Part shown: positions 25,312 through 35,948 of the stretch, in pieces
Layout: each line of letters opens with the position of its first letter
Numbering within the stretch: the stretch's first letter is position 1
From: Corynebacterium glyciniphilum AJ 3170
GTDB lineage: Bacteria; Actinomycetota; Actinomycetes; Mycobacteriales; Mycobacteriaceae
DNA length: 64,000 nucleotides
Assembly: GCF_000626675.1 (NCBI RefSeq)
Contig: NZ_CP006842.1
Location: forward strand, 2,170,001 to 2,234,000
Direction: 5' to 3'
Translations under genes and position numbers: made by a program
The notes under the pieces: model-generated
Database searches by the model: none
Seen by the model: only the letters and a program-made list of their open reading frames with translations
Told to the model about the DNA's origin: nothing

Positions 25312-26460
25312 CTATGCTGCGGCAACGTCGAACAAACTTCCCAGGGCAAATGTCACGGCTGCCGCGCCGAAACCGATCGCCAGCTGTCGCAATGCCCGTT
25401 TCCAGGGAGACATCCCCGACAGCAGTCCCACCAAGGCACCGGTAACGAGAAGGACCACTCCCACCAGCACGCAGGACAGGACGATCGCCGGTAAGCCCAC
25501 CAACCCGAGTATCAACGGAATCACCGGGACCAGCGCACCGACCCCGAAACACAGAAAGCTCGAGACGGCCGCCGACATGCCGGAGCCACCGTCCTCGGCG
25601 GTCTCCGCAACCTCAGCATCCTCAGTGATGTCGCCCTCCGCGGCGGAACCTAATCCACCGGCGAGCTCAGGATCAGCGTCCAGGCCGTCAGTGGCATCCT
25701 TGATCTCCTTGAGCCTGGACAATTCGGCGAATACGTGCCGCGCTTTACGTCCGGCCGACTCCGGGTCCATCCCACGGGCCCGGTAGACCAGCTCGAGTTC
25801 ATTCCGGTCCACATCCAGCTTCGGCACCGCCGTGCTGGCATTCGGGTCCGGGGTCGATGCTTCCAGCAGTTCCTTCTGGCTCGTCACCGATACGTACTCG
25901 CCGGCAGCCATCGACAGCGCGCCAGACAGCAGGCCGGCGATACCGGCGGTCAGCATCGTCGCCTGCCCGGCGCCGGCACCGAACATCCCCAGTAGGAGAG
26001 CCAGGTTCGACACCAGTCCGTCGTTGGCACCGAAGATCGCTGCCCGGAAATCCCCGGACATCTTCGCTCTGCCCCGTGCCGCCAGTCCCCGGACGATCTC
26101 GGCGTGGATCGCCTCATCCGCCGCCATCTGTTCGGTAGCGTCCTTGTCGGACAAGTAGTGGTTGCGCGACTCCGCGGACTGAAGCAGTGCCAGAACGAAC
26201 ACCGACCCGAACCTACGCGCCATCCACGCCATCAGTCTGGTGTTCAGACCGGCCTTGCGCGGCAACCCGACCTCATCCCCCAGTCGTGCCCGCCAGTACT
26301 CCTCATGGCGGGACTCTGCTTCGGCGATTCCCAGCAGGATCTCGCGTTCCTCACCGGTGCGTTTACGGGCGAGCTCCCGGTACACCGCCCCTTCCGCCCG
26401 CTCATCAGCCAGGTAGCGCCGCCACCGGTTGAGTTGGCGACGGGTCGGTTCGTCGTTCAT
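25312..26460 (-). CDS. Ferritin-like/VIT1 fusion iron transporter (MbfA-like)
   Basis: A 382-residue fusion. The N-terminal rubrerythrin/ferritin-like domain (about 1-140) shows iron-ligand patterns [21 protein letters not shown] and [10 protein letters not shown]. The C-terminal VIT1/CCC1 domain has membrane segments including [55 protein letters not shown] and [19 protein letters not shown]. Proteins of this design export iron or manganese or store it across membranes; MbfA in Bradyrhizobium is an iron exporter. It overlaps uppS by 4 bases (ATGA) at the end of the long leftward operon. Direction of transport is inferred. Confidence 0.87.
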   Translation of the reverse strand: MNDEPTRRQLNRWRRYLADERAEGAVYRELARKRTGEEREILLGIAEAESRHEEYWRARLGDEVGLPRKAGLNTRLMAWMARRFGSVFVLALLQSAESRNHYLSDKDATEQMAADEAIHAEIVRGLAARGRAKMSGDFRAAIFGANDGLVSNLALLLGMFGAGAGQATMLTAGIAGLLSGALSMAAGEYVSVTSQKELLEASTPDPNASTAVPKLDVDRNELELVYRARGMDPESAGRKARHVFAELSRLKEIKDATDGLDADPELAGGLGSAAEGDITEDAEVAETAEDGGSGMSAAVSSFLCFGVGALVPVIPLILGLVGLPAIVLSCVLVGVVLLVTGALVGLLSGMSPWKRALRQLAIGFGAAAVTFALGSLFDVAAA

Positions 26461-27191
26461 TTCACACCGCCGAACCGTCGGTCCCGTTTCGCATACTCCA
26501 GTACCGCTTTCTGCAGATGATCCGGGGTGAAATCAGGGAACAGGACGTCCTGGTAGACCATCTCGGCATAGACCGACTGCCATGGCAGGAAGTTCGAGGT
26601 CCGCTGCTCACCGGATGGGCGTAGGAACAGGTCCACGTCCGGCATACCGGGATCGTTCATGAAGGCCGACACGGTTTTCTCGGTGATCTCGCGGGGCTTC
26701 AGTCTCCCCGCAGCGACTTCAGCGGCGATCGCGCGCGTGGCGTCGGTGATCTCCGCCCGCCCTCCGTAGTTCACGCACATGACCAGGGTCATCCTGGTGT
26801 TGTGTCGGGTCTGTTCCTCAGCTTTCTGCAGTTCCGAGATCACCGACCTCCACAGCCGCGGGCGCCGTCCCGCCCAGACGACGCGCACACCCTTCGCATC
26901 GAGTTCATCGCGTCGCCGCCGCAGCACATCGCGGTTGAACCCCATGAGGAAACGTACTTCATCGGTGCTCCTGCGCCAGTTCTCCGTAGAGAAGGCGTAC
27001 GCAGAGAGGTAGTCGATCCCGAGTTCCAGGCATTCGTCGATGATGTCCATGAGGACACCTTCGCCACGCTTGTGCCCCTCCGTGCGTGCCAGCCCCCGGT
27101 CCTGCGCCCAACGGCCGTTGCCGTCCATCACGATCGCAACGTGGCGGGGAATGAACTCAGCGGGGATCTCGGGTCTACTCACGCCCAACAT
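26457..27191 (-). CDS. uppS: Polyprenyl diphosphate synthase, cis-prenyltransferase (UppS)
   Basis: Makes the long-chain Z-polyprenyl diphosphate carrier of cell-wall synthesis by adding isopentenyl units. The 244-residue protein has the catalytic Asp motif [18 protein letters not shown] (near 18-35), the hydrophobic tunnel segment [18 protein letters not shown] and the C-terminal [20 protein letters not shown] and VLFPDF blocks. It corresponds in position to the decaprenyl-diphosphate synthase of mycobacteria; chain length cannot be told from sequence. It lies 16 bases after recO, on the same strand. Confidence 0.95.
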   Translation of the reverse strand: MLGVSRPEIPAEFIPRHVAIVMDGNGRWAQDRGLARTEGHKRGEGVLMDIIDECLELGIDYLSAYAFSTENWRRSTDEVRFLMGFNRDVLRRRRDELDAKGVRVVWAGRRPRLWRSVISELQKAEEQTRHNTRMTLVMCVNYGGRAEITDATRAIAAEVAAGRLKPREITEKTVSAFMNDPGMPDVDLFLRPSGEQRTSNFLPWQSVYAEMVYQDVLFPDFTPDHLQKAVLEYAKRDRRFGGVK

Positions 27192-27207
27192 TGTGCCAGA
27201 CGGTGCG

Positions 27208-28020
27208 TCACAGAGATGAGAATGCCCGACACGGAGATTCCGTCTGGTTCTTCACATGAGCGAGAAGAAGCTCGTGGGCGATACTCAGCACCCGGGTGCC
27301 GTCCGCCCCGTCGGCGACGGCGCCTACTGCTGCGAGGTCGCCAGACCGCCCCCGGGACAGCAGCCAGAGAACCCTGACGGATTGTGCGGGAGGGGTGAAC
27401 GCCCCCGGCGGGCGGCACGTCGTGCACACTGCCCCACCGGCCAGCGGGTGGAAGGCAGAATGTGGGCCGACCCGTCCGCACTGTGCACAATCCACCAGAC
27501 TGGGCGCCCAGCCTGCCATCCCCAACGACTGCAGGACGAACCGGTCCGCCTGAGTGCGCGGAGGAAGCCCCGATCCGGAAAGGCCCGTGTCCCGTACCGC
27601 CGGCGACGCCAGTGTTGCAAGCGCCTCGTCGAGCCCGTCGAACACGTGACCCGCTTCTTCACCGGACCCCTGGACGGTCAGTTCCGCAATCTCCAGCATC
27701 GCCACACCGGCGTAGTACCGGTCGACGTCGGTACTGATCTGGGGTGCGAATGTGTGAACGGTGACAGCATCGGTGACATTGGCCAGACCACCGTCCGGCT
27801 TCGAGCGGTTCCGTCCCGGGTAGATCTGGACATTCACACGACAGAAGCGGTCGAGACGGGCACCGAAGCGTGACTTGGACCGGCGGATCCCTTTCGCGAC
27901 GGCGCGGACCAGTCCGTGTTCCCGGGTGAGCAGTACGACAATGAGGTCGGCCTCGCCGAGTTTGTGGGTACGGACGACAAAAGCCTCGTCCCGGTACTGG
28001 GGACGAGGGCTTCTGGACAT
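27208..28020 (-). CDS. recO: DNA repair protein RecO
   Basis: Recombination mediator that loads RecA onto SSB-coated DNA with RecR. The 270-residue protein starts with the OB-fold ([20 protein letters not shown]) and carries the zinc finger [19 protein letters not shown] then CTTC. The ATG at 28020 is chosen because the upstream 23 codons fall outside the RecO family and have no ribosome binding site. It belongs to the era-recO-uppS block conserved in actinobacteria. Confidence 0.96.
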   Translation of the reverse strand: MSRSPRPQYRDEAFVVRTHKLGEADLIVVLLTREHGLVRAVAKGIRRSKSRFGARLDRFCRVNVQIYPGRNRSKPDGGLANVTDAVTVHTFAPQISTDVDRYYAGVAMLEIAELTVQGSGEEAGHVFDGLDEALATLASPAVRDTGLSGSGLPPRTQADRFVLQSLGMAGWAPSLVDCAQCGRVGPHSAFHPLAGGAVCTTCRPPGAFTPPAQSVRVLWLLSRGRSGDLAAVGAVADGADGTRVLSIAHELLLAHVKNQTESPCRAFSSL

Positions 28021-28066
28021 GGTGACCAGTGTACGACCGGAGTCCGTGTACTGGTCGCGCGAGGTG

Positions 28067-28585
28067 TCAGTACCGTCCGGTCTGGCCACCCGGGCGCTCG
28101 AGCAGTCGCTGGTCGATCGACTGCGCGGACTGCGCGATCCGGATGTTGGAAAGGTAGAACTCCAGCATCATCCGCAGCGACATCAGCATGAACAGCATGC
28201 CGATCGTGAGGATGACGACACCGAACAGCCCGAGAACGAAGCCACCGACACCGAATTCGCTGGCGGGTGCAATGAGGGCAAAGAGCACATAGCCGACCCA
28301 CAGTAGCGCAATGAAAGCGAAACCCAGGGCGTAGGCGAACTTGATGATTGACGGCGTGGCGTACCGGGTGAAGCTGAAGTCGAACAGAGCGGAGAAGAAC
28401 GAGTCCTGGTTCGCTCCCCCGTCCGGCGCAGTGGGGTATGCGCCGGGACCGGGCTGCGGCTGAGCGCCGAAAGACGGGTAGCCTGCCCCTTGGTTCGCCG
28501 CATCACCGGAGGGATTACTCCAACGGTTGGCGCGGTACTCGCCGTTGGTGCTGTTGTCGCTGTTGTTGTCGCCGGGGGCGCTCAT
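28067..28585 (-). CDS. DUF4282 membrane protein
   Basis: A 172-residue protein with a disordered Asn/Gly/Pro-rich N-terminal half (1-65) and two membrane helices: IIKFAYALGFAFIALLWVGY and GGFVLGLFGVVILTIGMLFM, followed by EFYLSNIRIAQSAQSIDQ. This is the DUF4282 pattern; function is unknown. It sits between era and recO in the leftward operon, 46 bases upstream of recO. GGAG lies before the ATG. Confidence 0.82.
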   Translation of the reverse strand: MSAPGDNNSDNSTNGEYRANRWSNPSGDAANQGAGYPSFGAQPQPGPGAYPTAPDGGANQDSFFSALFDFSFTRYATPSIIKFAYALGFAFIALLWVGYVLFALIAPASEFGVGGFVLGLFGVVILTIGMLFMLMSLRMMLEFYLSNIRIAQSAQSIDQRLLERPGGQTGRY

Positions 28586-28643
28586 GAAAGTCTCCTGGAA
28601 GCGTCGGGGGAGGTTAGATCACGCCGACATTATCACCGTGGGC

Positions 28644-29630
28644 TCAGAACCCCAGGCGTCCCAGTTGCTTGGGGTCGGACTGCCAGTTCTTCGCGACCTT
28701 CATCCGCAGATCCAGGTACACATTCTGCCCCAGCAGGTCCATCAGGCTCTGCCGGGAGTTGTGGATGATCCGTCCCCACCGGCGGTTGTCCTTGCCCCGC
28801 AGGATACGCTTCTGCCCCTCACGTTCCAGGAAGATCACGGCGTGGACGTCCAGGACCCCTTCACGGTCCTCTGACGGCAGCACTTCGTCGATCTGGACGG
28901 CGACCGAGTGCGGCAGTTCGTCGTGCAGGCCGGACAGCGCTGCTTCCCTGATCAGTTCCGACATCCGGGTATCCCTGTCATCATCGGTGACATGGTCGTC
29001 CGGGTAGAGCTTCGGCCCCTCCGGCAGTAGACCGCTGACGACGTCGAGCAGGACATCCAGCTGCACTTCACCGGTGGCGGAGACAGGGATGACCTCTCCC
29101 CCGTCCAACAGGTCGTGCAGAGCCATCAACTGTGCGCCGACCTGGTCCTTGGACGCCTTGTCGAGCTTCGTGACGATGCCGACGACCGGGGTCTTCGGCG
29201 CAGCCTTCCGCACTGCGTCCAGTATCCACCGGTCGCCGGGGCCGATCTTCTCGTCGGCCGGGATGCACAACCCGATGACGTCTACGTCGGCGTACGTCTC
29301 TTTGACGACCTCATTGAGCCGCTCGCCCAACAGGGTGCGTGGACGGTGCAACCCGGGGGTATCGACGACGATGATCTGGGATTCCGGACGATGTACGATC
29401 CCACGGATCGGGTGCCGTGTCGTCTCCGGCTGGTCAGCGGTGATCGCGATCTTCTCGCCGACCAGGGCGTTGGTCAAGGTCGATTTTCCGGTGTTGGGGC
29501 GACCGACGAAGCTGACGAATCCGCTACGGAAGCCCTCCGGCGCGCTGAAGTCGATGGCTGGTGCTGCGACAGCGTCGGACGGCAGGTCTGTCTCATCGGG
29601 GAAGTCGGGAAAATCCGGGGTGTCACTCAT
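28644..29630 (-). CDS. era: GTPase Era
   Basis: Ribosome-assembly GTPase that binds 16S rRNA. About 328 residues: an N-terminal Asp/Pro-rich extension (about 30 residues), the G domain with GRPNTGKST, switch RHPIRG, DTPGLHRP and TKLD, then the C-terminal KH domain (LPHSVAVQIDEV; IIHNSRQSLMDLLGQNVYLDL). The ATG at 29630 overlaps the stop of the CBS-domain gene by 8 bases, which decides the start. It lies next to ybeY and recO, as usual in actinobacteria. Confidence 0.97.
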   Translation of the reverse strand: MSDTPDFPDFPDETDLPSDAVAAPAIDFSAPEGFRSGFVSFVGRPNTGKSTLTNALVGEKIAITADQPETTRHPIRGIVHRPESQIIVVDTPGLHRPRTLLGERLNEVVKETYADVDVIGLCIPADEKIGPGDRWILDAVRKAAPKTPVVGIVTKLDKASKDQVGAQLMALHDLLDGGEVIPVSATGEVQLDVLLDVVSGLLPEGPKLYPDDHVTDDDRDTRMSELIREAALSGLHDELPHSVAVQIDEVLPSEDREGVLDVHAVIFLEREGQKRILRGKDNRRWGRIIHNSRQSLMDLLGQNVYLDLRMKVAKNWQSDPKQLGRLGF

Positions 29631-31029
29631 GGTCGATCCTGTCTCTGGTGTTGTCCGGCACGTCAGTGTCCGGTGTGTGTTCCGATCCCGTGTCGGGATC
29701 GTCGTGCAGTTCATCGTCTCCGTGGGCAGGCTTCGTCGGTCCGGAGACCACCACGGTGCGCACCTTGATCCGGCCGCGTCGGTCGCGTCCACCCTCGCAG
29801 GTCAGGTGGAGGCCCGCGACGTCGAGTTCGGCGCCCGGCAGCGGGACCTTACCGAGTTCGAATGCGGCCAGCCCGGCGACGGTGTCGACCTCGTCCTGGA
29901 TCTCGTCGGAGAACTCCAGACCGACATCCTCGTAGAGTTCGGCGAGGTCACTGAGGCTCATCCACGCCTCCACGCGGTAGACCCCGTCGGTGATCTTCTC
30001 CACTGGCACATCGTCACCGTCATCGTATTCATCACTGATCTCACCGACGATCTCCTCCAGGATATCCTCGATGCTGACCAGGCCCGCCGTTCCGCCGTAC
30101 TCGTCGACCAGCACAGCGATGTGCACCTGGTCGCGTTGCATGTCCTCGAGGAGGTCATCGAGGTTGCGGGAGTCCGGGACGAAGACCGGCTCCCGCATCA
30201 TGTCGTGGACGGGCACTGCACGGTCGGCGGTGGAGGCATCGTACGTGGCGGCCACAAGGTCCTTGAGATACACCACGCCGACGATGTCGTCGACGCTCTC
30301 ACCGACCACGGGGACCCGGGACAACCCGGACCGAACGCACAACCGCACCGCCTGCGCGGCGGTCTTGTCATCCTCGATCCACAGAATCTCCGGTCGTGGC
30401 ACCATGATCTCCCGGGCAGTGGTGTCCGCCAGATCGAAGACCGACTGGATCATCCGTCTCTCATCGATCTCGACAACGCCACGCTCCTGGGCGATATCGA
30501 CCATCTCCCGCAGTTCGATCTCCGTGGCGAAGGGACCTGCACGCAGCCCGCGTCCGGGGGTGACCACACCACCGAGCCAGACCAGGACCCTGGACAACGG
30601 TCCGAGGATCTTGCGCACCACCACGAGCAGTGTCGCCGAACGCAACGAGACGCTGTACGGGTTGCGCCGACCCATGGTCCGGGAGACAACGCCCACGACG
30701 ACATAGATCAGAAGCGTGACCACGATGATCGACACGGCGATCGACCAGCTACGCTCCCCCACCATGTCCAGCGCGACGACCGTGACGAGGACGGCCGCCG
30801 AGGCCTCACAGACCGTACGGAGCAGGACCAGAAGGTTGATGTAGTCCGGCCTGTCACGCACCACCTGCAGCAAACGGGACGCCCCCGGCCGGTCATCCTT
30901 GACCAGCGATTCCACCCGTGCCAGCGACAGTGAGCTCAACGCGGTCTCTGTCGAGGACAGCACTCCCGCCAGGGGCAGGATGACAAGCAACGCCACGACC
31001 GCGGAGAGAATAACGGGTAGATCAGGCAT
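29623..31029 (-). CDS. CNNM/CorC-type transporter with DUF21 and CBS domains
   Basis: A 468-residue membrane protein related to HlyC/CorC and CNNM magnesium-handling proteins. The N-terminal DUF21 domain has three to four hydrophobic segments ([53 protein letters not shown]). The CBS pair (about 200-320) carries IMVPRPEI and [20 protein letters not shown]; the C-terminal transporter-associated domain is about 340-430. It overlaps ybeY and era by 8 bases. Magnesium or cobalt efflux is the family role, not shown here. Confidence 0.9.
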   Translation of the reverse strand: MPDLPVILSAVVALLVILPLAGVLSSTETALSSLSLARVESLVKDDRPGASRLLQVVRDRPDYINLLVLLRTVCEASAAVLVTVVALDMVGERSWSIAVSIIVVTLLIYVVVGVVSRTMGRRNPYSVSLRSATLLVVVRKILGPLSRVLVWLGGVVTPGRGLRAGPFATEIELREMVDIAQERGVVEIDERRMIQSVFDLADTTAREIMVPRPEILWIEDDKTAAQAVRLCVRSGLSRVPVVGESVDDIVGVVYLKDLVAATYDASTADRAVPVHDMMREPVFVPDSRNLDDLLEDMQRDQVHIAVLVDEYGGTAGLVSIEDILEEIVGEISDEYDDGDDVPVEKITDGVYRVEAWMSLSDLAELYEDVGLEFSDEIQDEVDTVAGLAAFELGKVPLPGAELDVAGLHLTCEGGRDRRGRIKVRTVVVSGPTKPAHGDDELHDDPDTGSEHTPDTDVPDNTRDRIDHE

Positions 31030-31615
31030 CGGCGGGAGGCTCGCTGTACGGCGGAGGGACCGGGTTCACCCACCGGTCCGTCCCGGCGTCGGAGGCGCTG
31101 GGAAAGGCCGCCGCACCGCTGGGCTTCGGTCCGTAGGAGATGCCCCGCTCCGCCTGGGAGTCGTACCAATTGACCAGGATCTCGTTCTGCAGCGCGAACA
31201 TCCGCTGCTCCTCCTCCGGCACGACATGGTCGAAACCGAGCAGGTGGAGCACGCCGTGGACCGTCAGCAGGTCGAGTTCGTGGGCCAACCCGTGGCCGGC
31301 GCGTTCTGCCTGACCCCGTGCGAACTCCGGGCACAGCATGATGTCGCCGAGAACGCCCGGTCCCGGCGGCGGTCCGTCCTTGCGGCCCCACCCCGGTGTC
31401 AGTTCATCCATCGGGAAGCTCATCACGTCTGTGGGCCCGGGGAGGTCCAGCCACCGTACATGCAGGTCGGCGATGGTCTCCAGATCCACGATATGGATGG
31501 ACAGCTCCGCCGACGAGTGCACGTCGAGACTCCACAAGGCGAAGCGCGCGACGTCGATCAACTCCTCCTCGTTGACCTCTCCGAAACCCGACTCATTGAA
31601 TACCTCGATACTCAC
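31022..31615 (-). CDS. ybeY: Endoribonuclease YbeY (16S rRNA maturation)
   Basis: Zinc-dependent single-strand RNase acting in rRNA 3'-end processing and ribosome quality control. The 197-residue protein carries the H3xH5xH zinc signature in [20 protein letters not shown], and the upstream YbeY core [19 protein letters not shown]. It has a longer C-terminal tail than E. coli YbeY. It overlaps phoH by 4 bases (ATGA) and the CBS gene by 8, so translation is coupled. Confidence 0.95.
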   Translation of the reverse strand: MSIEVFNESGFGEVNEEELIDVARFALWSLDVHSSAELSIHIVDLETIADLHVRWLDLPGPTDVMSFPMDELTPGWGRKDGPPPGPGVLGDIMLCPEFARGQAERAGHGLAHELDLLTVHGVLHLLGFDHVVPEEEQRMFALQNEILVNWYDSQAERGISYGPKPSGAAAFPSASDAGTDRWVNPVPPPYSEPPADA

Positions 31616-32688
31616 CGGTTTCTCCTCTCCTCGCGGTCCTGACGCGCCAGTTCCGCTTCCGCAGCCTGATCAGACTCATAACGTTCATAGGCCTGGATGA
31701 TCCGTCCGACAAGGTGGTGACGGACCACGTCGGTGGTGTCGAATTCGGTGACCGTCACCCCGTCCACGCCAGAGAGGATCCGATGCGCCACGCTGAGGCC
31801 GCTGGCCTGGTGGTTCGGCAGGTCGACCTGGGTGAGATCGCCGGTGACCACGATCTTGGTCCCGAAGCCCAGACGGGTCAGGAACATCTTCATCTGGGCG
31901 GGAGTGGTGTTCTGTGCCTCGTCGAGGATCACGAACGCCCCGTTGAGTGTGCGGCCACGCATGTAGGCCAGCGGAGCGACCTCGATGACACCGGACTCGA
32001 TGAGCCGCGGGATGGTCTCGGGCTCCAGCATGTCCCGGAGCGCATCGTAGAGAGGTCGCAGATACGGGTCGATCTTCTCACCGAGTGTCCCCGGAAGGAA
32101 TCCGAGCTTTTCACCCGCCTCCACGGCGGGACGGGTCAGGATGATCCTGTTGACCTCACGCTTCTGCAGCGCCTGCACCGCCTTGGCGACGGCAAGATAG
32201 GTCTTGCCGGTGCCGGCCGGTCCGGTGCCCACCACCACGGTGGAGGCATCGATGGCATCAACGTAGCTGCGCTGCCCCACCGTCTTGGGACGGATGACCT
32301 TGCCCCGGTGCTCGACGATGACCTCGCCGGTCACCGAGGCCATACCGGCAGAACCCGCGGCCCCGTCCGTCGGCAGCGACTCCCGCGCCTCCACGTCGGC
32401 CCGACGGTCCGTCTCGTCGACGAGGTCTATGGTGCGGCGGGTGAGGTCCGGGGTCACCTCAGAGCCGCGAACCGCCATGGCTTCGAGCTCGCGCAGGACA
32501 CGACGGGCGCGGGCAACCTGGGACGCCTCGCCACGCAAGGTGACATGATTCCCCCTGCTGAGCAGGTCAGCGTCGATGTGGTCCTCGATAATGCGGAAGT
32601 TCTCGTCGGCGAGACCCGAGACCGTCTGTGCGGTGTCCGGATCGAGTTCGACAGAGGTGGAGGCGATACGCCTTGGTGGTTGCTTCAA
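31612..32688 (-). CDS. phoH: PhoH-family ATPase
   Basis: A PhoH/YbeZ-like ATPase usually encoded with YbeY and thought to act with it on RNA. About 358 residues: a small N-terminal KH-like part, then the ATPase with Walker [17 protein letters not shown], Walker [12 protein letters not shown], and [17 protein letters not shown]. The start is the weakest point. No ATG fits, and I use TTG at 32688 ([10 protein letters not shown]), just downstream of GGAAG; an ATT directly before it would also fit. Longer readings upstream run into the rsmE region and are unlike the family. Confidence 0.92.
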   Translation of the reverse strand: MKQPPRRIASTSVELDPDTAQTVSGLADENFRIIEDHIDADLLSRGNHVTLRGEASQVARARRVLRELEAMAVRGSEVTPDLTRRTIDLVDETDRRADVEARESLPTDGAAGSAGMASVTGEVIVEHRGKVIRPKTVGQRSYVDAIDASTVVVGTGPAGTGKTYLAVAKAVQALQKREVNRIILTRPAVEAGEKLGFLPGTLGEKIDPYLRPLYDALRDMLEPETIPRLIESGVIEVAPLAYMRGRTLNGAFVILDEAQNTTPAQMKMFLTRLGFGTKIVVTGDLTQVDLPNHQASGLSVAHRILSGVDGVTVTEFDTTDVVRHHLVGRIIQAYERYESDQAAEAELARQDREERRNR

Positions 32689-32749
32689 AATGCTTCCGGG
32701 TTCTCCTGTGAATATGTGGAACACGTGGCCACGTGTTGATACATGAAGC

Positions 32750-33559
32750 TTAGCGTGACCACCGTGTGGTGAGCACGCCGATGGCGCCCAGTGCAACGGC
32801 AGCGGCCGTCGCGGTACGCAGCACCTCCGGGCCGAGTACGACCGACTGGCCGGCCTCCCGTCCGTCGTGGGCTGAGGTGACAGCGTTGATCTCACGGTCG
32901 CTGATGCCACCCTCCGGGCCGATGACAAGAACCACTTCGTCGACGTCGAGGTCGACCTGGGCCAGCGGTGTGGCCGCTTCCTCGTGGAGGACCAGGACAC
33001 GGACCGTCGGCGGGTCGGCGCCCTCGGATACGTCCCAGGGCCGTGACGCGAGGTGCTCCTGGAGATGGCCGATGTCGGTGAGCAGGTCTCCGACATGAGC
33101 CCCGGACAGGCGACGCGACTGCTTCATAGCCGCGACCGCCGTCGCGGACCACCGTGCGTGGGCCTTGGCGGACTTGTCCGATTTTCCTCCCTTGCCCCCG
33201 GTCCACCGCGACACGCACCTGTCCGCCTGCCACGGAATGATCCTGTCCGCCCCCGCCTGTACCGCGAGGTCGACGGCGAGCTCTGCTCGCTCGGACTTCG
33301 GAATCGCCTGCACAACCGTGACCCGCGGGCGGGGATCACGCCCGGCGATCCGGTGTCCACCGGCGACGGTGCCGTCACCGGTCCAGTGACCTGCCACCCC
33401 GACCCCCGAACCGTCGGTCAACACCACGGGCTCGCCCTGGCGCATCCGCTTCACCGAGGCATGTCGAGCCTCGGCGTCCGGGAGGGTGAACGCGCCGCTC
33501 TCCCCCACCCGGGCCAACTGGCTCACAAGGTCGGGGACGACGAAGACAGGATCGGTCAC
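32750..33559 (-). CDS. rsmE: 16S rRNA (uracil-1498-N3)-methyltransferase
   Basis: SPOUT methyltransferase that makes m3U1498 in 16S rRNA. The 269-residue protein has the N-terminal PUA-like part (ARHASVKRMRQGEPVVLTDG) and the knotted SAM-binding region VLVIGPEGGISDREI with VLRTATAAAVALG at the end. The GTG start (33559) lies 15 bases after the dnaJ stop. The dnaJ-rsmE-phoH order is common in actinobacteria. Confidence 0.94.
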   Translation of the reverse strand: MTDPVFVVPDLVSQLARVGESGAFTLPDAEARHASVKRMRQGEPVVLTDGSGVGVAGHWTGDGTVAGGHRIAGRDPRPRVTVVQAIPKSERAELAVDLAVQAGADRIIPWQADRCVSRWTGGKGGKSDKSAKAHARWSATAVAAMKQSRRLSGAHVGDLLTDIGHLQEHLASRPWDVSEGADPPTVRVLVLHEEAATPLAQVDLDVDEVVLVIGPEGGISDREINAVTSAHDGREAGQSVVLGPEVLRTATAAAVALGAIGVLTTRWSR

Positions 33560-33573
33560 CGCACTGCCACCCG

Positions 33574-34722
33574 TTACCGGCCGAACTTCTGGCGCAGCCG
33601 GGAGAACAGCCCACCAGAGTGCTCGTCCTCACTGGACTGCACTCCTGCGACGTGCTTGGACGTGCCGCGGAACTGCTCGAGCAGTTCCCGCTGTTTCTTG
33701 TCGAGGTCGGACGGAACGGTGACATCGACGTGGGCGATGAGGCTGCCGTACCCCTCGCGCCGCAGATGCGGCATTCCTCTGCCCTTCACCCGCACAATCG
33801 CCTCCGGCTGGGTACCGGGCTCGACGGCGACGGTGGCCACCGAATCGTCGAGCAACGGAACGTCCACGGACGTTCCCAGGGCGGCGTCGACCATGGGCAC
33901 GTTCACGGTGACGTGCAGATCGTCAGCGTCGCGAAGGAAGTACGGGTGCTCCTTGACCTGTACCTCCACGTACAGGTCACCGGCGGGACCGCCACCGGGG
34001 CCGACCTCGCCCTCCCCGGACATACGGATGCGCATCCCGTCGCGGATGCCGGCGGGAATCTTCACCTCGATGTCACGACGGGCGCGCACGCGTCCGTCGC
34101 CGGCGCACTCCTGACACGGGTCCTCGATGATCTCACCCACGCCCTGGCACCGAGGGCAGGCGCGAGCGACCTGGACACGCCCCAGAATCGACTGCTGGAT
34201 CTCCATGACCTGGCCCTGCCCGTGACACGTCGGGCAGGTGACCGGGTCCGACTTGGACTCGGAGCCGCTGCCGTCACACACCTCGCACAGGACGGCAGTA
34301 TCCACGGTGACGTCCTTCGTGACACCGGCGAAACAGTCGTCGAGGGTCAGCTGAAGCCGCAGGAGGGCGTCGTTGCCCGGGCGCACACGGGAGACCCGCG
34401 GCCCTCCGCCTGCACCACCGGCGCCACCACCGAAGAATGCGTCGAAGATGTCACCGAATCCGCCGCCGCCGAACCCGCCGGGACCACCGCCGCCACCGGG
34501 GCCCTGCTCCTCAGGGTCTCCGCCCGCGTCGACAATCCGACGCTTCTGCGGGTCGGTCAGTACTTCCTGTGCCAGGGACGCCTCACGGAACTTCTCCGCG
34601 GCCTCGTCGGACGGGTTGACGTCCGGGTGGTACTTGCGGGCCAGGCGTCGGTAGGCCTTCTTGATCTCGGCGTCCGACGCATCACTGCTGACGCCGAGAA
34701 TTCCGTAGTAGTCACGTGCCAA
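33574..34722 (-). CDS. dnaJ: Chaperone DnaJ (DnaJ2-type, with hrcA)
   Basis: Hsp40 co-chaperone of DnaK. About 382 residues: J domain (1-70) with the HPD motif in KYHPDVNPS, Gly/Phe-rich region with [17 protein letters not shown], four zinc-finger repeats ([32 protein letters not shown]) and C-terminal substrate-binding domain. The start is TTG at 34722, reading [11 protein letters not shown], with AAGGA about ten bases before; the longer 5' extension is not DnaJ-like. It follows hrcA and is likely under heat-shock control. Confidence 0.95.
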   Translation of the reverse strand: MARDYYGILGVSSDASDAEIKKAYRRLARKYHPDVNPSDEAAEKFREASLAQEVLTDPQKRRIVDAGGDPEEQGPGGGGGPGGFGGGGFGDIFDAFFGGGAGGAGGGPRVSRVRPGNDALLRLQLTLDDCFAGVTKDVTVDTAVLCEVCDGSGSESKSDPVTCPTCHGQGQVMEIQQSILGRVQVARACPRCQGVGEIIEDPCQECAGDGRVRARRDIEVKIPAGIRDGMRIRMSGEGEVGPGGGPAGDLYVEVQVKEHPYFLRDADDLHVTVNVPMVDAALGTSVDVPLLDDSVATVAVEPGTQPEAIVRVKGRGMPHLRREGYGSLIAHVDVTVPSDLDKKQRELLEQFRGTSKHVAGVQSSEDEHSGGLFSRLRQKFGR

Positions 34723-34842
34723 GGTGGCTGATTCCTTCTCACCGTAATTGGGGTCTGTCCTGTGTCCGGCACGGATACGTTCCATGCGGACGTCCAGGGC
34801 TCAGGCGAGCCCCGGAAAACACCCCGACAAGTGTAGTACGTC

Positions 34843-35877
34843 CTACTCGCCGGCGAGAATGCGGGAGACATAGTGGCCCACCGCCTGCACTGAACTGATC
34901 GTCCCGGGGTAGTCCAGATACGTCGGTCCGAGCACTCCCATGCCGCCCATCACCCCTTCACGGGTGCCGTAACCGGTCGAGACCACGGCGGCGGACTGCA
35001 GTTCAGCGGTACCGTTCTCCTCACCGATCGTCACACTGACACCGTGGTCCCGGGCTGCGGAGAGCAACCGCAGGACCACGACTTGTTCCTCCAGCGCCTC
35101 CAGCACACTTTCCAGCTCTCCCGCCCGGACCAGGTTCGGGGTGCCTGCCAGAATCAGCCGGTCCGTCGGACGCTCCAGCATTGTCTCCACCAGGACGGTC
35201 GCACAGGTCAGGGCGGGGCCGCGGAGTTGCGGCGATACTCTGTCATCGTCCCCCGCCGCCATCTCGGCGATGGCCGCAGACGCATCGTCGAGGGTGTGCC
35301 CGACCAGCGTCTCATTGATCAGCTGACGCAACTTCGGAAGATCCTCCGCAGCCAGCGGTTCGCTGAGGTCCACATTGCGCTGCTCCACCTGACCGGCATC
35401 CGTGATCAGCACGAGCAGCAGCCTGGTGTTCGCGAGCTGCACGATCTCGCAGTGTTTCACCCGTCCGCGCCGTAGGTCCGGGATCTGCACCACGGCGACC
35501 TGGCGGGTCAGCTGAGCAAGCAGCTGCACGCTGCGACGCAGGACGTCTTCCATGTCGACCCCGTCCTCCAGGAACCCCAGGATCGCGCGACGCTCCGGTC
35601 GGCTCAGCGGTTTGATCTGCGCAATCCCGTCCACGAACGTACGGTAGGCCTTCTCCGTGGGGATCCGTCCCGAACTGGTGTGCTGCTGGACGATGTAGCC
35701 CTCGGACTCCAGGACCGCCATGTCATTGCGGATCGTCGCCGATGAAACGCCCAGACTGTGCCGCTCCACCAGCGCCTTCGACCCGACCGGCTCATGCGTG
35801 GAGATGAAATCGGCGACAATGGCGCGCAATACCTCGGAACGTCGCTGTTCCGTACCGGTCATAGCCCTAGCCGCCAT
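34843..35877 (-). CDS. hrcA: Heat-inducible transcription repressor HrcA
   Basis: Represses groES/groEL and related genes by binding CIRCE, an inverted repeat. About 344 residues: an N-terminal winged helix ([35 protein letters not shown] segment [15 protein letters not shown]) and the GAF-like dimerisation domain ([20 protein letters not shown]). The ATG at 35877 is preceded by AGGGAG. No CIRCE sequence (TTAGCACTC-N9-GAGTGCTAA) is seen in front of this gene, so its targets lie elsewhere. Confidence 0.96.
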   Translation of the reverse strand: MAARAMTGTEQRRSEVLRAIVADFISTHEPVGSKALVERHSLGVSSATIRNDMAVLESEGYIVQQHTSSGRIPTEKAYRTFVDGIAQIKPLSRPERRAILGFLEDGVDMEDVLRRSVQLLAQLTRQVAVVQIPDLRRGRVKHCEIVQLANTRLLLVLITDAGQVEQRNVDLSEPLAAEDLPKLRQLINETLVGHTLDDASAAIAEMAAGDDDRVSPQLRGPALTCATVLVETMLERPTDRLILAGTPNLVRAGELESVLEALEEQVVVLRLLSAARDHGVSVTIGEENGTAELQSAAVVSTGYGTREGVMGGMGVLGPTYLDYPGTISSVQAVGHYVSRILAGE

Positions 35878-35948
35878 CAGGTTCACTCCCTTTCTACTGA
35901 TCTCAGTATGCCAGCTGACCCTCATTGTCCCACGGACACCGTCGCTCG

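Noticed and set aside
29074..30933. A 619-codon plus-strand frame over era and the CBS-domain gene
   Set aside because: Opposite two well-supported genes; composition is that of an antisense frame.
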